A stretch of DNA of 64,000 nucleotides from an uncultured Bacilli bacterium (lineage in GTDB: Bacteria > Bacillota_I > Bacilli_A > RF39 > UBA660), in assembly GCA_934162125.1 (NCBI GenBank), contig CAKPHU010000005.1, positions 62,001-126,000 of the forward strand, in the 5' to 3' direction. Position numbers and translations under genes: made by a program. The notes below the pieces were generated by a model. The model was not told the origin of the DNA, searched no databases, and saw only the letters and a list, made by a program, of their open reading frames with translations. Every line of letters begins with the position of its first letter. Position 1 is the first letter of the stretch. Shown here one piece after another: positions 34,695 through 43,464 of this stretch.

Positions 34695-36186
34695 CTGAGT
34701 AGCAAGAATCTAAGGCTTCTTCAAGTTCAGCTATTCTTTCATCTTTTTCTTTTATTGTTAGTTCGTAATTACTTAGAAGATTTTCATAATAAAGATTTCG
34801 TTCGTCCTCTAAAATTTTTCCGTAGTTGGCTTTTAGTTTGGCTATGTTTTCAGCCGTTGTGTAGATTTTAATTTCTTGATTACTGTAATCAACTATTTTC
34901 TTATTATTTATATCTTTAATAATTGTATTTATAGCTTGAAACGGATTATCTTTACCTTGAACATTTATATATAGATAGTTATCAATTATATCTATTTTAG
35001 TGTCATAAACTTTAGAATGGGATGTAACTATTCTAAGATCATTATCAGTAGATGGTTCTAGATAATTGATGTAACGATGATCTAGAACTAAGTCTTCTTG
35101 CATTGGAATTGTTTTTTCTTCAGTAATATAGTCACTATTTTCAATACTATTAACCATTTTGTAATTTGGTAAGTCAACAAAGACTAAACCTGTACCAACT
35201 CCAAAAGATAAAAGACTTATTAGGAAGATTTTGCCATATAAAGTAGTATTTATTTTATGATTGGTTACAAAATTAAATATTATCAGAAGTAAAACAATGT
35301 TGACAGCTAAACAGCTAGCAATACTTACAAATAGTCCAAGGAATGTTAAGGTTGTTTTGATAACTAAGAGAGACAATATTAGGAAGATAACCATTGATAT
35401 CAAAGTAAAACATAAGAACGCTGCTAAAAAGATAGCAAAGGCTTTAACAACGCCGATAAAGAATTTAAGTAAACCATTAATAAATTTATATCCAGTGTGT
35501 TCAGGATCTCTTATAATGACTTTAGTAGTTCCTTTATAAATGGTATTGGTGTTAGTGTTATTTGAAGAATCTTTTTCAGATGGGGTTTTTGCACTATCTT
35601 CTTTTACTTCTTCTTTGATTGGTGGTGCTTCTTTAACTATTTCAAAATAGTCTAAGTATCTAGTTTTAAATGTATAAAATAAAACGATGATACTGATTGT
35701 TACACAGGCAAAAGTATAGATGCCACTGCTTATTAGATAAATTGGTCTGTAAACAGTAAAATGAAATGGACTTAATAAGCCATATAAAACACTAGAAATA
35801 GCTTTTCCAAAAATATACAATAAGATATTAAGAACAACTAATATTACGGCTTCTTCAAAAATACATTTTATTTTCTCTTTAAATTTTAAGCTACCGAATA
35901 AATCTATTGTTTTAGTTAAATACATTAAGAAGTCATCAATAAACTTATTAATGTTATTCTTTCCTTGTTTAGTATTATTTATCTCTTTTACATCTTGATG
36001 CATTAGTTCATCTAAAGTTAAATTAAATAGCTCACATATTTGTAATACTTTATCCATTTCTGGATAAGCTTGATTTGATTCCCATTTGGAAACTGACTGT
36101 CTAGAAACATTTAGTTTATCAGCTAGAGCTTCTTGTGATAAGTTATGTTCTTTTCTTAATTTCTTAAGATTGTCTGCTAAATTCAT
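34687..36186 (-). CDS. Membrane-bound XRE-family transcriptional regulator
   Basis: 499-aa protein. Residues 1-65 are an XRE helix-turn-helix (LSQEALADKLNVSRQSVSKWE, the type found in DUF2089/Cro-like membrane regulators of Firmicutes). Residues 85-110 are amphipathic. Five or more transmembrane segments lie between 110 and 345 in two groups, split by a Glu/Ser/Thr/Asn-rich loop of about 50 residues. An outer or inner globular stretch (350-440) follows, with strands LRIVTSHSKVYDTKIDIIDNYLYINV, and a coiled-coil end (ELTIKEKDERIAELEEAL). Such proteins may sense membrane or envelope signals. No target is visible, and autoregulation is only a guess. Confidence 0.78.
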   Translation of the reverse strand: MNLADNLKKLRKEHNLSQEALADKLNVSRQSVSKWESNQAYPEMDKVLQICELFNLTLDELMHQDVKEINNTKQGKNNINKFIDDFLMYLTKTIDLFGSLKFKEKIKCIFEEAVILVVLNILLYIFGKAISSVLYGLLSPFHFTVYRPIYLISSGIYTFACVTISIIVLFYTFKTRYLDYFEIVKEAPPIKEEVKEDSAKTPSEKDSSNNTNTNTIYKGTTKVIIRDPEHTGYKFINGLLKFFIGVVKAFAIFLAAFLCFTLISMVIFLILSLLVIKTTLTFLGLFVSIASCLAVNIVLLLIIFNFVTNHKINTTLYGKIFLISLLSFGVGTGLVFVDLPNYKMVNSIENSDYITEEKTIPMQEDLVLDHRYINYLEPSTDNDLRIVTSHSKVYDTKIDIIDNYLYINVQGKDNPFQAINTIIKDINNKKIVDYSNQEIKIYTTAENIAKLKANYGKILEDERNLYYENLLSNYELTIKEKDERIAELEEALDSCYSEE

Positions 36187-36290
36187 ATTTTTCTCTCCTT
36201 TTCACTAAACATTGTAGACTTTCTACCAGTTGCATTCTACCAATTCTTAGTTGTTTTTTGTCAATTGATGGTTGCAAAAGATTTTTTCTA

Positions 36291-36653
36291 TCATATTATT
36301 GGTGTTTCAATAAACGATTTTTGCTTTTTTTGAAAATATAAAAGACATATTCCACCAACAATAAAGAGAATGCTACCTAGTAGTTTTATTTGATATAATT
36401 CTTTCTTTTCTTCTGATACTTTTTGATAGGCCTTATAATTTCTGTACACAAAATAGAGATAAATTATTATGCTGATTGTAATACTTATTTCGAAAATTTT
36501 ATTAGCTTGTTCTTTTTCGTGATAGTCATGTTCTATTATATACTTTTTCTCATGTTTGTCACCTGAAATATTTAAAATAGCGACCACTATAAAGACTAGG
36601 CAAATAAAATCTTCGAAGTTTAATTCTTTTAAAATTTTTTCATAATCATTCAT
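36291..36653 (-). CDS. Small membrane protein of unknown family
   Basis: 120 aa with three hydrophobic segments (about 13-31, 52-70, 90-106) and charged loops (DKHEKKYIIEHDYHEKEQ). No Shine-Dalgarno is visible before the ATG, unlike nearly all its neighbours, so either translation is weak or it starts at a nearby ATG. It lies 25 bases after the UDG-family gene and may be the last gene of that unit. No function can be given. Confidence 0.6.
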   Translation of the reverse strand: MNDYEKILKELNFEDFICLVFIVVAILNISGDKHEKKYIIEHDYHEKEQANKIFEISITISIIIYLYFVYRNYKAYQKVSEEKKELYQIKLLGSILFIVGGICLLYFQKKQKSFIETPII

Positions 36654-36678
36654 AATATATTATATTTTTGATTATGAT

Positions 36679-37329
36679 TTATAAAACTTGTTCTTGAATA
36701 TATTTAATGTCTTCTATTGATTTATCAATGTTAAAGCGACCATTACCTACTGGATAGTAAATGGCATAGAATTTATAATCTTTGCCAGCTATATTTTGAA
36801 CAAATTCTTTTTTACGGCAAGTAGATACAGATATCTTTTCATTTAAAACTATTGATGAAACCTGATTACCAAATAGGATTATTACTTTAGGATTGATGAT
36901 TTCAATTTCTTTTTTTAATAGTTCAAGATATTCTTTATAAACGCTATCAGGTATTACTCTAGCATCAACTTGAGTACATTTTCCTAAGTTGGTTATAAAA
37001 TATTTATGTTTTGTGACATTTTCATAAACTTTTTTACTAAAGTCAACTGTCCAATCACTAGGTTTGTATTTTTTGATATCTTGATATATCTCTTCATCAA
37101 GTAAATTGACTTCATAAAATAAATCCCAAATGTTTTTGGTACCTATCCAAGGGGATTTAGGACCAGTCCAAGTTTTTGATGAAGCAATATTTCTACCTGT
37201 AGGGTTCATAAAAACAAAACAAATATCGGGATTTTCATTACAACCTCCATTGTATATTGAGGTTAGTTCTTCCGTTCCATACTTTTCTTGCAATTTATCA
37301 TATTCTTTTTCTAAGTCTTTTAATTTCAT
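36679..37329 (-). CDS. Uracil-DNA glycosylase superfamily protein
   Basis: 216-aa protein with the UDG fold: the catalytic-loop strand ICFVFMNPTGRNIAS near residue 35, WTGPKSPWIGTKN, the middle strand VIILFGNQVSS near 150, and YAIYYPVGNGRF near 190, in place of the HPS loop. This fits the broad UDG-like group (family 4/5-like or TDG-type), without the exact G-Q-D-P-Y or GEAPG of families 1 and 4, so the base specificity is open. It lies between a membrane protein and a DUF1287 gene, all on the same strand with short gaps. Confidence 0.78.
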   Translation of the reverse strand: MKLKDLEKEYDKLQEKYGTEELTSIYNGGCNENPDICFVFMNPTGRNIASSKTWTGPKSPWIGTKNIWDLFYEVNLLDEEIYQDIKKYKPSDWTVDFSKKVYENVTKHKYFITNLGKCTQVDARVIPDSVYKEYLELLKKEIEIINPKVIILFGNQVSSIVLNEKISVSTCRKKEFVQNIAGKDYKFYAIYYPVGNGRFNIDKSIEDIKYIQEQVL

Positions 37330-37342
37330 GTTTTACTCCTAA

Positions 37343-37990
37343 TTAGCTTATTCGATAATGTCCTTCAATTTTATACATCTTTAATACGTCTTCCTCATAA
37401 TATCTTTGATAAGGATTAGCATGATGAATAAGGAAAGGCACCCCATCTTTATTTCTTTTATCTGATACGATTCCAATATGACTAGGAAAAATAACAATAT
37501 CTCCTCCCTGCCAGTCACTAATATCATCTAGTGACGTTGATAAGGAAATAGCATAATTATCAAAATATATTTTTAGATTTCTTACACGTCTAAAATCAAT
37601 ATTTTTATCAACTGTTTTAATATTATATCTACTTCTGTTTTCTCTAATATCCTGATCAACCAATTCTTGAAGGTCATATCCAGCATCTTTTAATCCGAAC
37701 GCTACTACATCAGTACAAACTCCATAATTATCGTTAGGATATCCTGTATCATAATATTTACTTTTATATTTTGGTTTAGTGGCGATGTAGGTGCGGACAT
37801 TATTTAAGATATCCGTTTGATCATCTATTCCATCATTATCTGCATCAACACTACTTTTATAGGTTTCTATATTAAAGTCGGCATTAGTATATTTTCGATG
37901 TGGTAAGTAATTATAAACATATAAAGCATATGTTGTACCAATTAAAATAGTTAAAAGTAAAATAATGATAATGACAGTTTTATTCTTCAT
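37343..37990 (-). CDS. DUF1287 family exported protein
   Basis: 215 aa. Residues 1-25 are a hydrophobic signal/anchor (MKNKTVIIIILLLTILIGTTYAL), and the rest matches DUF1287, an NlpC/P60-like fold: YGVCTDVVAFGLKDAGYDLQ holds the candidate cysteine nucleophile, DIVIFPSHIGIVSD the histidine, and FLIHHANPYQRYYE the third residue. Unusually the spacer between the anchor and the domain contains DADNDGIDDQTD, an EF-hand-like calcium motif. Family members are probably wall peptidases. It overlaps the phosphorylase gene by 11 bases. Confidence 0.82.
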   Translation of the reverse strand: MKNKTVIIIILLLTILIGTTYALYVYNYLPHRKYTNADFNIETYKSSVDADNDGIDDQTDILNNVRTYIATKPKYKSKYYDTGYPNDNYGVCTDVVAFGLKDAGYDLQELVDQDIRENRSRYNIKTVDKNIDFRRVRNLKIYFDNYAISLSTSLDDISDWQGGDIVIFPSHIGIVSDKRNKDGVPFLIHHANPYQRYYEEDVLKMYKIEGHYRIS

Positions 37991-38768
37991 TTGATTCTCC
38001 TTTAAATAAATCTACAATTACTCTAGGTATAATTTCATCTCTAACGTAATGTCTATAATCATTTTCTTCTTTACTGCGGCCACTATATAATGATTTATTT
38101 TCAACAGTACTATCAGATATACAGAAAAGGACAGCACAATTTAGTTTTAGGACATGGCAACTCTTGAAGAAAGCAGCTGTTTCCATTTCGATTGTGGCAG
38201 CACCTAATGATTTTATGTAATCAATATGAGGAAACTGAGCAAAGATAGTGTCAAGACTATAATTTGGAGCTGATACAACGTCTTCACCAGTTATTTTTTT
38301 AATTGATTTTCTTAAGGAGTCAGTCAGACTTCCAAAACTAGTTTCATGTACACCAAATTCATCTTTTAGGTCAGCATTTAGGTATCTTGAAGCTCCATCA
38401 CCACAAATTGAATATGAAGGAATTACTAGCTGACCTATTTTCAAAGAAGTACTTAGTGCTCCAGCAGAACCAATAAATAAAACTCTTTTACATTTTGTTA
38501 CTCCTAAAGCTAAAGTAGAATCCATAGTAGTTGGAGCTCCTATTGCACGTAGTTCAATAAAAGAAAAGGAAACATCATCTATTGTTATATTATATATTTT
38601 ATCTGATATTTGTTCTATCTTTGTATTTTCTGACTCAAACATACTATGTGACCACCATGGGGCAATAACTACGTTTTCAAGAATGTTATCATAGCCTTTT
38701 CTTTTTTTGATATCACTTTCGCTTGTTCCATATCTGGCGTGAGCTTCTAAAAAATCAGTGTATTCCAT
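37980..38768 (-). CDS. Nucleoside phosphorylase (PNP/UDP family)
   Basis: 262-aa enzyme of the PNP_UDP_1 fold: LFIGSAGALSTSLKIGQLVIP near residue 98 is the phosphate/ribose-binding strand, and AATIEMETAAFFKSC near residue 188 contains the ribose-binding MET-type motif E-M-E-T, followed by VLFCISD. Members cleave purine or uridine nucleosides with phosphate, or MTA/SAH. The N-terminus is somewhat longer than usual, and the base specificity cannot be read from the sequence. It is the first gene of the unit with DUF1287 and UDG-like genes. Confidence 0.85.
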   Translation of the reverse strand: MEYTDFLEAHARYGTSESDIKKRKGYDNILENVVIAPWWSHSMFESENTKIEQISDKIYNITIDDVSFSFIELRAIGAPTTMDSTLALGVTKCKRVLFIGSAGALSTSLKIGQLVIPSYSICGDGASRYLNADLKDEFGVHETSFGSLTDSLRKSIKKITGEDVVSAPNYSLDTIFAQFPHIDYIKSLGAATIEMETAAFFKSCHVLKLNCAVLFCISDSTVENKSLYSGRSKEENDYRHYVRDEIIPRVIVDLFKGESNEE

Positions 38769-38840
38769 ATTAGCAATTCCTTTCTTATTTCTTTTTGTGT
38801 TATATTAATTCATATATAAGTTCTTTATAATGATGTTAAA

Positions 38841-39602
38841 CTACATTATTTTGCTTTTTAATTGATATTTGGCGATTAAAGTCATTTCTTCAACTGTATT
38901 ATTATCAACATATGTTTTTCTTTGATAACTAAAATTATGTTTCTTCAAACACACTTCTAATACTAGTAGAAAAATGCCAATATCTATTTTATTAAAATAA
39001 GTAATTTTTTCTTCTGGCATTATTCCACTTTTACCTGGTTTCTTATAACGGTAAACCTTAAGCTCTTTTTCTGAACTTTCTACAAACCATGGTTGACTGT
39101 TACAAGCACTAGGTGCAAATCTTACAATGTTGGCAATTTCTAAATAATTATAATTTTGCCAGATTTCAGTTATTTCTTTTCTTTCACTCTTAAACATATT
39201 TTTTCTAAACATATCTTCTGATACTTTTTTGATAGCAATCATTATTACATAATCTAGGCCTTCATAAGTTAATTCTTGAGGCTTACTCATGCCTAGCCAT
39301 AAAGTACCTATGTTTAGAGATGGTAGATATAAATCTAGTTGTTCTCCTAAATAGCCAATATTAGTTAAATAATTATCTTTTTTCTCACTGTAAAATAGGA
39401 GACAATACTCAGCATGTCTAGGATTAGTTATTTCAGTAGCAGGTACAATCTTTACTTTTACTGTAATATCTTTTACAAGTGGGGTTAGCTGTGTAATCTT
39501 TTCATTTATTTTAGCTAGTTCTTTTTCAGTGATGTTTTCTTCAGTTTGGGGAAATTGATGAAATGATTTTCTTTTAAAAATCATTTTATACATATCGTTC
39601 AA
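38841..39602 (-). CDS. Nitroreductase-like flavoprotein
   Basis: 253 aa from a TTG at 39602. It belongs to the putative-TM nitroreductase group (MYKMIFKRKSFHQF start; IVRFAPSACNSQPWFVE, the FMN-binding APSACNSQPW near residue 170; YFNKIDIGIFLLVLEVCL). It would reduce nitro compounds or quinones with NAD(P)H. The AAAGGAG ribosome site lies within the extended upstream frame (codons for MKGVKI), so the real start is the TTG seven bases after it or the ATG at 39593. It is monocistronic; the promoter lies upstream of 39620, beyond a terminator. Confidence 0.82.
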   Translation of the reverse strand: MNDMYKMIFKRKSFHQFPQTEENITEKELAKINEKITQLTPLVKDITVKVKIVPATEITNPRHAEYCLLFYSEKKDNYLTNIGYLGEQLDLYLPSLNIGTLWLGMSKPQELTYEGLDYVIMIAIKKVSEDMFRKNMFKSERKEITEIWQNYNYLEIANIVRFAPSACNSQPWFVESSEKELKVYRYKKPGKSGIMPEEKITYFNKIDIGIFLLVLEVCLKKHNFSYQRKTYVDNNTVEEMTLIAKYQLKSKIM

Positions 39603-39654
39603 AATTTTAACTCCTTTCATTTTAAAGACTTTTACAATTCTATTATAACACAAA

Positions 39655-39682
39655 AACAAGCAGATTTTGTAGTCTGCTTGTT
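39655..39682 (-). terminator. Terminator downstream of the pseudogene/ybaK unit
   Basis: AACAAGCAGA and TCTGCTTGTT make a perfect 10-bp stem with an 8-base loop, followed on the minus strand by UUUUUGUG. Confidence 0.85.
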
Positions 39683-39695
39683 TAGTTAAGTATAG

Positions 39696-39889
39696 TTATT
39701 TTTGTTCTTTAGCCATAGATTTTGCGACTATATAAACACCTGTTAACATTTCACCGATTGAAAGTCCAACTAAAACTCCAGAAAAGAAATCTTTAACATC
39801 ACTTCCACCAAGTGTTGAGGAGATAAGATAGCAACAAATACCAAGAAAGATTAGTAGAATTTAGGTTGATTTCTTACTTTTTTCCACAT
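39696..39889 (-). pseudogene. Frameshifted small membrane protein
   Basis: Two overlapping frames read as one broken gene. From the ATG at 39889 the first frame gives MWKKVRNQPKFY and then a stop. The next frame continues LLIFLGICCYLISSTL, a transmembrane segment, then GGSDVKDFFSGVLVGLSIGEM, a second segment, and ends AKSMAKEQK with TAA at 39696. Restoring one T after codon 11 joins the parts into a 64-residue two-helix membrane protein. In the second frame an upstream ATG at 39914 also meets an in-frame stop. It follows ybaK by 15 bases and ends at a strong terminator. A sequencing error would equally explain it. Confidence 0.7.
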
Positions 39890-39903
39890 TTGTTGTGGAT
39901 ATT

Positions 39904-40392
39904 TTATTTTTCATTTGTACTAATATCATGTAGTTCATAATTAATGACTTTAGATAGTTCGCTTAAACTAGTTTCTACTTGATAACCAATTTTACCGGCA
40001 CTGAAAATAATAGTAGGAAAGTTTGTTGCTGAAGAATCAATTACTGTTTTAAAGCTTTTCTTCATACCAACAGGAGAACATCCTCCATGAATGTAGCCAG
40101 TTAAATTCAATAAGTCTTTAGACTTTAACATTTCAATATTCTTTTCTCCCACACTATTTGCAGCTTTTTTTAAATCTAATTCAGAAGAAACTGGTACTAA
40201 AAATACATAATGATTATTGGATTTTCCTGTTGTGACTAAAGTCTTAAAAACTTTATTAGGGTCTTGGTTTAAATAGCTAGCAACATCAAGCCCGCTTATT
40301 GCTTCAGAACTAGAGTAATCATAAACATTAAAATTAATTTTTTTCTGTTCTAGAATACGCATTACATTGGTTTTTTCTTCAACTTTTTTCAT
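39904..40392 (-). CDS. ybaK: Cys-tRNA(Pro)/Cys-tRNA deacylase YbaK/EbsC
   Basis: 162-aa editing enzyme that removes mis-attached amino acids from tRNA(Pro). Landmarks are INFNVYDYSSSEAISGLDVA, KVFKTLVTTGKSNNHYVFLVPVSSELDLKKAA with the catalytic lysine region, GYIHGGCSPVGMKKSFKTVID and the C-terminal SAGKIGYQVETS. Length and motifs are typical. GGAGC precedes the ATG. A second, distinct deacylase of the ProX type is found at 43465. It lies ten bases after the ABC exporter gene, so may be co-transcribed with it. Confidence 0.92.
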   Translation of the reverse strand: MKKVEEKTNVMRILEQKKINFNVYDYSSSEAISGLDVASYLNQDPNKVFKTLVTTGKSNNHYVFLVPVSSELDLKKAANSVGEKNIEMLKSKDLLNLTGYIHGGCSPVGMKKSFKTVIDSSATNFPTIIFSAGKIGYQVETSLSELSKVINYELHDISTNEK

Positions 40393-40402
40393 AAGAAGCT
40401 CC

Positions 40403-42139
40403 TTATTTGTTATATTTTATTTCTGACTCATATAAATGTTTATATTCGTTGCATGTTTTTAACAATTCACTATGAGTTCCTGAATCTATAACTTTTCCGT
40501 TAGATATATAGTATATTTTATCACAGTTTACAATAGTAGAGAAACGATGCGCAATTATTAGAATTGTGTATTCTCTTTTTAAATTATTTAAAGCTGTGGC
40601 TATTTTACTTTGAGTTTCATTATCTAGTGCGCTTGTAGCTTCATCAAAAAGAATAATTTCTGTTTTTTGAATAAAGGCTCTGGCAATTGCTAAACGTTGT
40701 CTTTCACCACCAGATAAAGTAACTCCTCCTTCACCAATTACCGTGTCATATTTATTAGGTAGAGTATTAACAAAATCATCAAGACAAGCAATTTTACAAG
40801 CTTCAATCATTTCCTTGTCAGTTAAATCATCTTTGACAAGCTTTAAGTTATCTCTAATACTCATGTTAAAGATATAGGGATTTTGACTAATAATGGTAAT
40901 GCTACCTCTGATAGAGTCTTCATCTAATGTATTAATGTTGTATCCGTCTATTTTTATTTCTCCATCGTCTATGTCATACATTTTGCATAGTAAATTGAAG
41001 ATGGTAGTTTTACCAGATCCACTTTTCCCAACAAATCCAACTGTTTCATTGGCTTTAACATTAAAAGATAATTTGTTTAAGACTGTTCTATCTTTATTAT
41101 AACCAAAAACTACATCTTTAAATTCAAAGTCACCATTAACTTTTTCTAAATGTTTAGAACCAAATTGTTCTTTCTTGAATTCTTTACTTTCAAGTAGAGA
41201 GAAAACTCTATTACAAGAAAGATTGAAGTCTTTTAATTCTTCTAATAAATTAGCTACTGCATACATTAAGGTTCCAAGTATATTATTTCTGTAAGAATAT
41301 AATACTATGGCTAGTGCTATTGTTACGCTGTGATTTATTAATAAGTAAATCAAGATAATAACAAGTAGAACTTCAAATATTGAACCAACTACTGTTATGG
41401 CAAAATTATAGTTCATATGAGTATTACGCATGGCATAGACTTTTTCTGATACCTCATTAATACTTTTTTCTAGTGTGTTTAAAAAAGATGCAGAAGCATT
41501 AAGCATTTTAATATCTCTTACACCACGAACAAGCTCGGCAGTTAATCCCATATTTTCTTCTCTCTTATGGCGTAGTTCTTTATCCTTTTCATTTACTGCT
41601 CTTACTTTGACAATATTTAAGTAAGCAATACAACTTGCAGCAAAAATGTAAAAGAAGAAGACCATTTTATTGATTATGAAAACAGCGGCAAAAATACCAA
41701 TATTAGTCAAAATACTTGTGACATTGCCCATCCCAATAGTAAAAATATGAGATAGTTCTTTACAGTCTTCATTTAATCTTTCAATAAATACTCCACTAGA
41801 ATTATTGTCTAGTTCTTTAACTTTTATTTTTAAGATTTCTTTACTTACGGCTAGTTGTAGTTTTTTAAAGACACCTCTAAAAAATATTTGAGTATTCCTT
41901 TTAATGACTAAAGTTTTTATACCATTTAAAATATCGAAGCCAAAAACAATTAGAGTTGCTATTATTAGGCCTTTATAATCTTCATTTGTTAAGGCAGTTA
42001 ATTGCCTTGCTGTAAACATTGGATATATTACACTAACAAATATAAATAAAAGTGTAATGATAGTAAAAGCATATAAATTTTTTCTATATTCTTTTCCATA
42101 ATCATAAACTTTTTTTAAATTTTTAATGGTTGTTTTCAT
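40403..42139 (-). CDS. TetR-controlled ABC exporter, fused permease and ATPase
   Basis: 578 aa: six transmembrane helices in residues 20-300 and an ATPase in 335-575 with GKSGSGKTTIFN, LSGGERQRLAIAR, IILFDEATSALD and IIAHRFST. It is similar in layout to the exporter at 24100, with matching EFKDVVFGY/EFKDVKFKY and GEGGVTLSGG/GEGGVNLSGG segments, so the two are related half-transporters and might even form a heterodimer, although the separate regulation speaks for two homodimers. The start overlaps the end of the TetR gene by 17 bases. The expected role is efflux of the ligand sensed by the TetR protein. Confidence 0.92.
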   Translation of the reverse strand: MKTTIKNLKKVYDYGKEYRKNLYAFTIITLLFIFVSVIYPMFTARQLTALTNEDYKGLIIATLIVFGFDILNGIKTLVIKRNTQIFFRGVFKKLQLAVSKEILKIKVKELDNNSSGVFIERLNEDCKELSHIFTIGMGNVTSILTNIGIFAAVFIINKMVFFFYIFAASCIAYLNIVKVRAVNEKDKELRHKREENMGLTAELVRGVRDIKMLNASASFLNTLEKSINEVSEKVYAMRNTHMNYNFAITVVGSIFEVLLVIILIYLLINHSVTIALAIVLYSYRNNILGTLMYAVANLLEELKDFNLSCNRVFSLLESKEFKKEQFGSKHLEKVNGDFEFKDVVFGYNKDRTVLNKLSFNVKANETVGFVGKSGSGKTTIFNLLCKMYDIDDGEIKIDGYNINTLDEDSIRGSITIISQNPYIFNMSIRDNLKLVKDDLTDKEMIEACKIACLDDFVNTLPNKYDTVIGEGGVTLSGGERQRLAIARAFIQKTEIILFDEATSALDNETQSKIATALNNLKREYTILIIAHRFSTIVNCDKIYYISNGKVIDSGTHSELLKTCNEYKHLYESEIKYNK

Positions 42140-42695
42140 TTATTATCCCCTCCTTTAACTTGGTTATTATGTTTTCTATTAGAAATGATATTTCTTTTTG
42201 ACTAACAGATATGGAATTTGTTGCTATTTGGCATGATAGACCATGAACGTAGAATCTAGTATCACGGTATAATTCGTTAGCTTGCTTTTTAGAAAAATTA
42301 TATGTGTCCTCAATAAAGGCAATTGTTTCTTGATTTTGAGCTGATAATAAAACCTCAGAAATTGTTCTAGTACCAGCAAGGTCTGACATGAATAAAGCTT
42401 TAAAAAGATTAGGATTTTCAAAAGAAAAAGTAGCATAGGCATTACTAATGCTATATAAATAATCTTCTTTGTTCAATCTTTGTTCTACAAAAGAATTATA
42501 ATAATCGTGCAAATAATCTTTTAATTTGCTTTTTAGTTCAGACATATTGGCAAAGTACTTAAATAATGGTTGAGTTGAACAACCTATATAACTGCATAAC
42601 GATCTGGCATTTAAGGTCTCAATGTCATTTTTCATAAGATAGTCTTTTGCCTTAGATAAGATTTTTTCTTTATCAAATACATTTTTTCTTGCCAT
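42123..42695 (-). CDS. TetR family transcriptional repressor
   Basis: 190 aa. Residues 1-50 are the TetR helix-turn-helix (FDKEKILSKAKDYL, then LNARSLCSYIGCSTQPLFKYFANM), and residues 60-190 are an all-helical ligand and dimer domain. A longer ATG at 42716 overlaps the ribosome site GGAGAA, so the start is 42695. Its promoter is enclosed by two identical 18-bp palindromes, the expected operators, so it should repress itself and the exporter gene that it overlaps. The natural ligand is unknown. Confidence 0.92.
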   Translation of the reverse strand: MARKNVFDKEKILSKAKDYLMKNDIETLNARSLCSYIGCSTQPLFKYFANMSELKSKLKDYLHDYYNSFVEQRLNKEDYLYSISNAYATFSFENPNLFKALFMSDLAGTRTISEVLLSAQNQETIAFIEDTYNFSKKQANELYRDTRFYVHGLSCQIATNSISVSQKEISFLIENIITKLKEGIINENNH

Positions 42696-42707
42696 ATTTT
42701 TCTCCAT

Positions 42708-42725
42708 AAATAACATTTGTTATTT
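42708..42725. promoter_or_regulatory. TetR operator 1
   Basis: AAATAACATTTGTTATTT: 8-base perfect arms with a TT centre. It starts just downstream of the -10, over the transcription start, and would block the polymerase. Confidence 0.85.
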
Positions 42726-42754
42726 AATATACACAATTGTTTAAGTTTTGTAAA
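42726..42754 (-). promoter_or_regulatory. Sigma-A promoter of tetR-ABC operon
   Basis: TTTACA (42749-42754) and TATATT (42726-42731) on the minus strand with a 17-base spacer, placed exactly between the two operators. Confidence 0.75.
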
Positions 42755-42760
42755 GATATA

Positions 42761-42778
42761 AAATAACATTTGTTATTT
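42761..42778. promoter_or_regulatory. TetR operator 2
   Basis: A second copy of AAATAACATTTGTTATTT, identical in all 18 bases, six bases upstream of the -35. Centre-to-centre distance to operator 1 is 53 bp, about five helical turns, so two dimers would sit on the same face. Confidence 0.85.
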
Positions 42779-42822
42779 ATTATATAAAGAAACACATTAA
42801 TGTTTAAAAAATATAAAAGAAA

Positions 42823-42845
42823 AAAAGAGCTTTGATTGCTCTTTT
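42823..42845 (-). terminator. Terminator after the gene at 42860
   Basis: AAAAGAGC and GCTCTTTT form an 8-bp stem with a 7-base loop and U tail, 15 bases past the stop. Confidence 0.8.
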
Positions 42846-42859
42846 ATTGTGACTTTATT

Positions 42860-43396
42860 TTATTTACAAGTATAGCCTTGATTACTTAATTCTTTTTTTG
42901 CAGCATCGTAAGTATCAGCAGAAGTAAATTTATCTGATTTAACATCAGCATCTACTGTAATAACGTTGCCATCAACAGATACTTTTGGATTTATTACATA
43001 ATCTTCATCTTCTACTGTTTCAACAACTGATTCTTTAGCAGCTTCAATTTCTTCACTTGTATAACTACTTGGAACTTCGTATTGTACACGCATTGAGGCA
43101 CTTGAAGCTTTGTTATTTTTAAATTTAATTGTAATTGACGCTGTTGTTTTTACTCCAAAATAAGATTGCGAATTAGTACATGTTAATGTTTTTGTGTTGA
43201 AAAATAACATGTATGCTGCACCTAATCCAATAACAACTATTATAGCAATTATAATTGGTATAATAGGTTTGTTTTTTGCTTTTTCATTTGTATCAGTTGG
43301 AACTGGAGTTGGCATAGCACCAGGTTGTGTAGTAGGTACAGGATTGTTGAATTGTTGTTGGTTATTTTGACCGTTTTCAAAGTTACCATTATTCAT
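42860..43396 (-). CDS. Membrane-anchored lipoprotein-like protein with a Pro/Gln/Asn-rich N-terminus
   Basis: 178 aa. Residues 1-40 are Asn/Gln/Pro/Thr-rich and cytosolic by the positive-inside rule (KAKNKP before the helix). Residues 45-68 are one transmembrane helix. Residues 72-178 form an exported domain with C75 and C177 (TLTCTNSQSYFGVKTTASITIKF... to QGYTCK), likely linked by a disulfide, with a beta-rich then helical pattern. It resembles DUF1307-type lipoproteins in the outer domain but has no lipobox. It is transcribed alone. Confidence 0.6.
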   Translation of the reverse strand: MNNGNFENGQNNQQQFNNPVPTTQPGAMPTPVPTDTNEKAKNKPIIPIIIAIIVVIGLGAAYMLFFNTKTLTCTNSQSYFGVKTTASITIKFKNNKASSASMRVQYEVPSSYTSEEIEAAKESVVETVEDEDYVINPKVSVDGNVITVDADVKSDKFTSADTYDAAKKELSNQGYTCK

Positions 43397-43464
43397 ATTT
43401 TCACTTCCTATTCTACAATGTAAAGTCTATCAAATATATTAAGATGTGTCAAACAAATATACTT

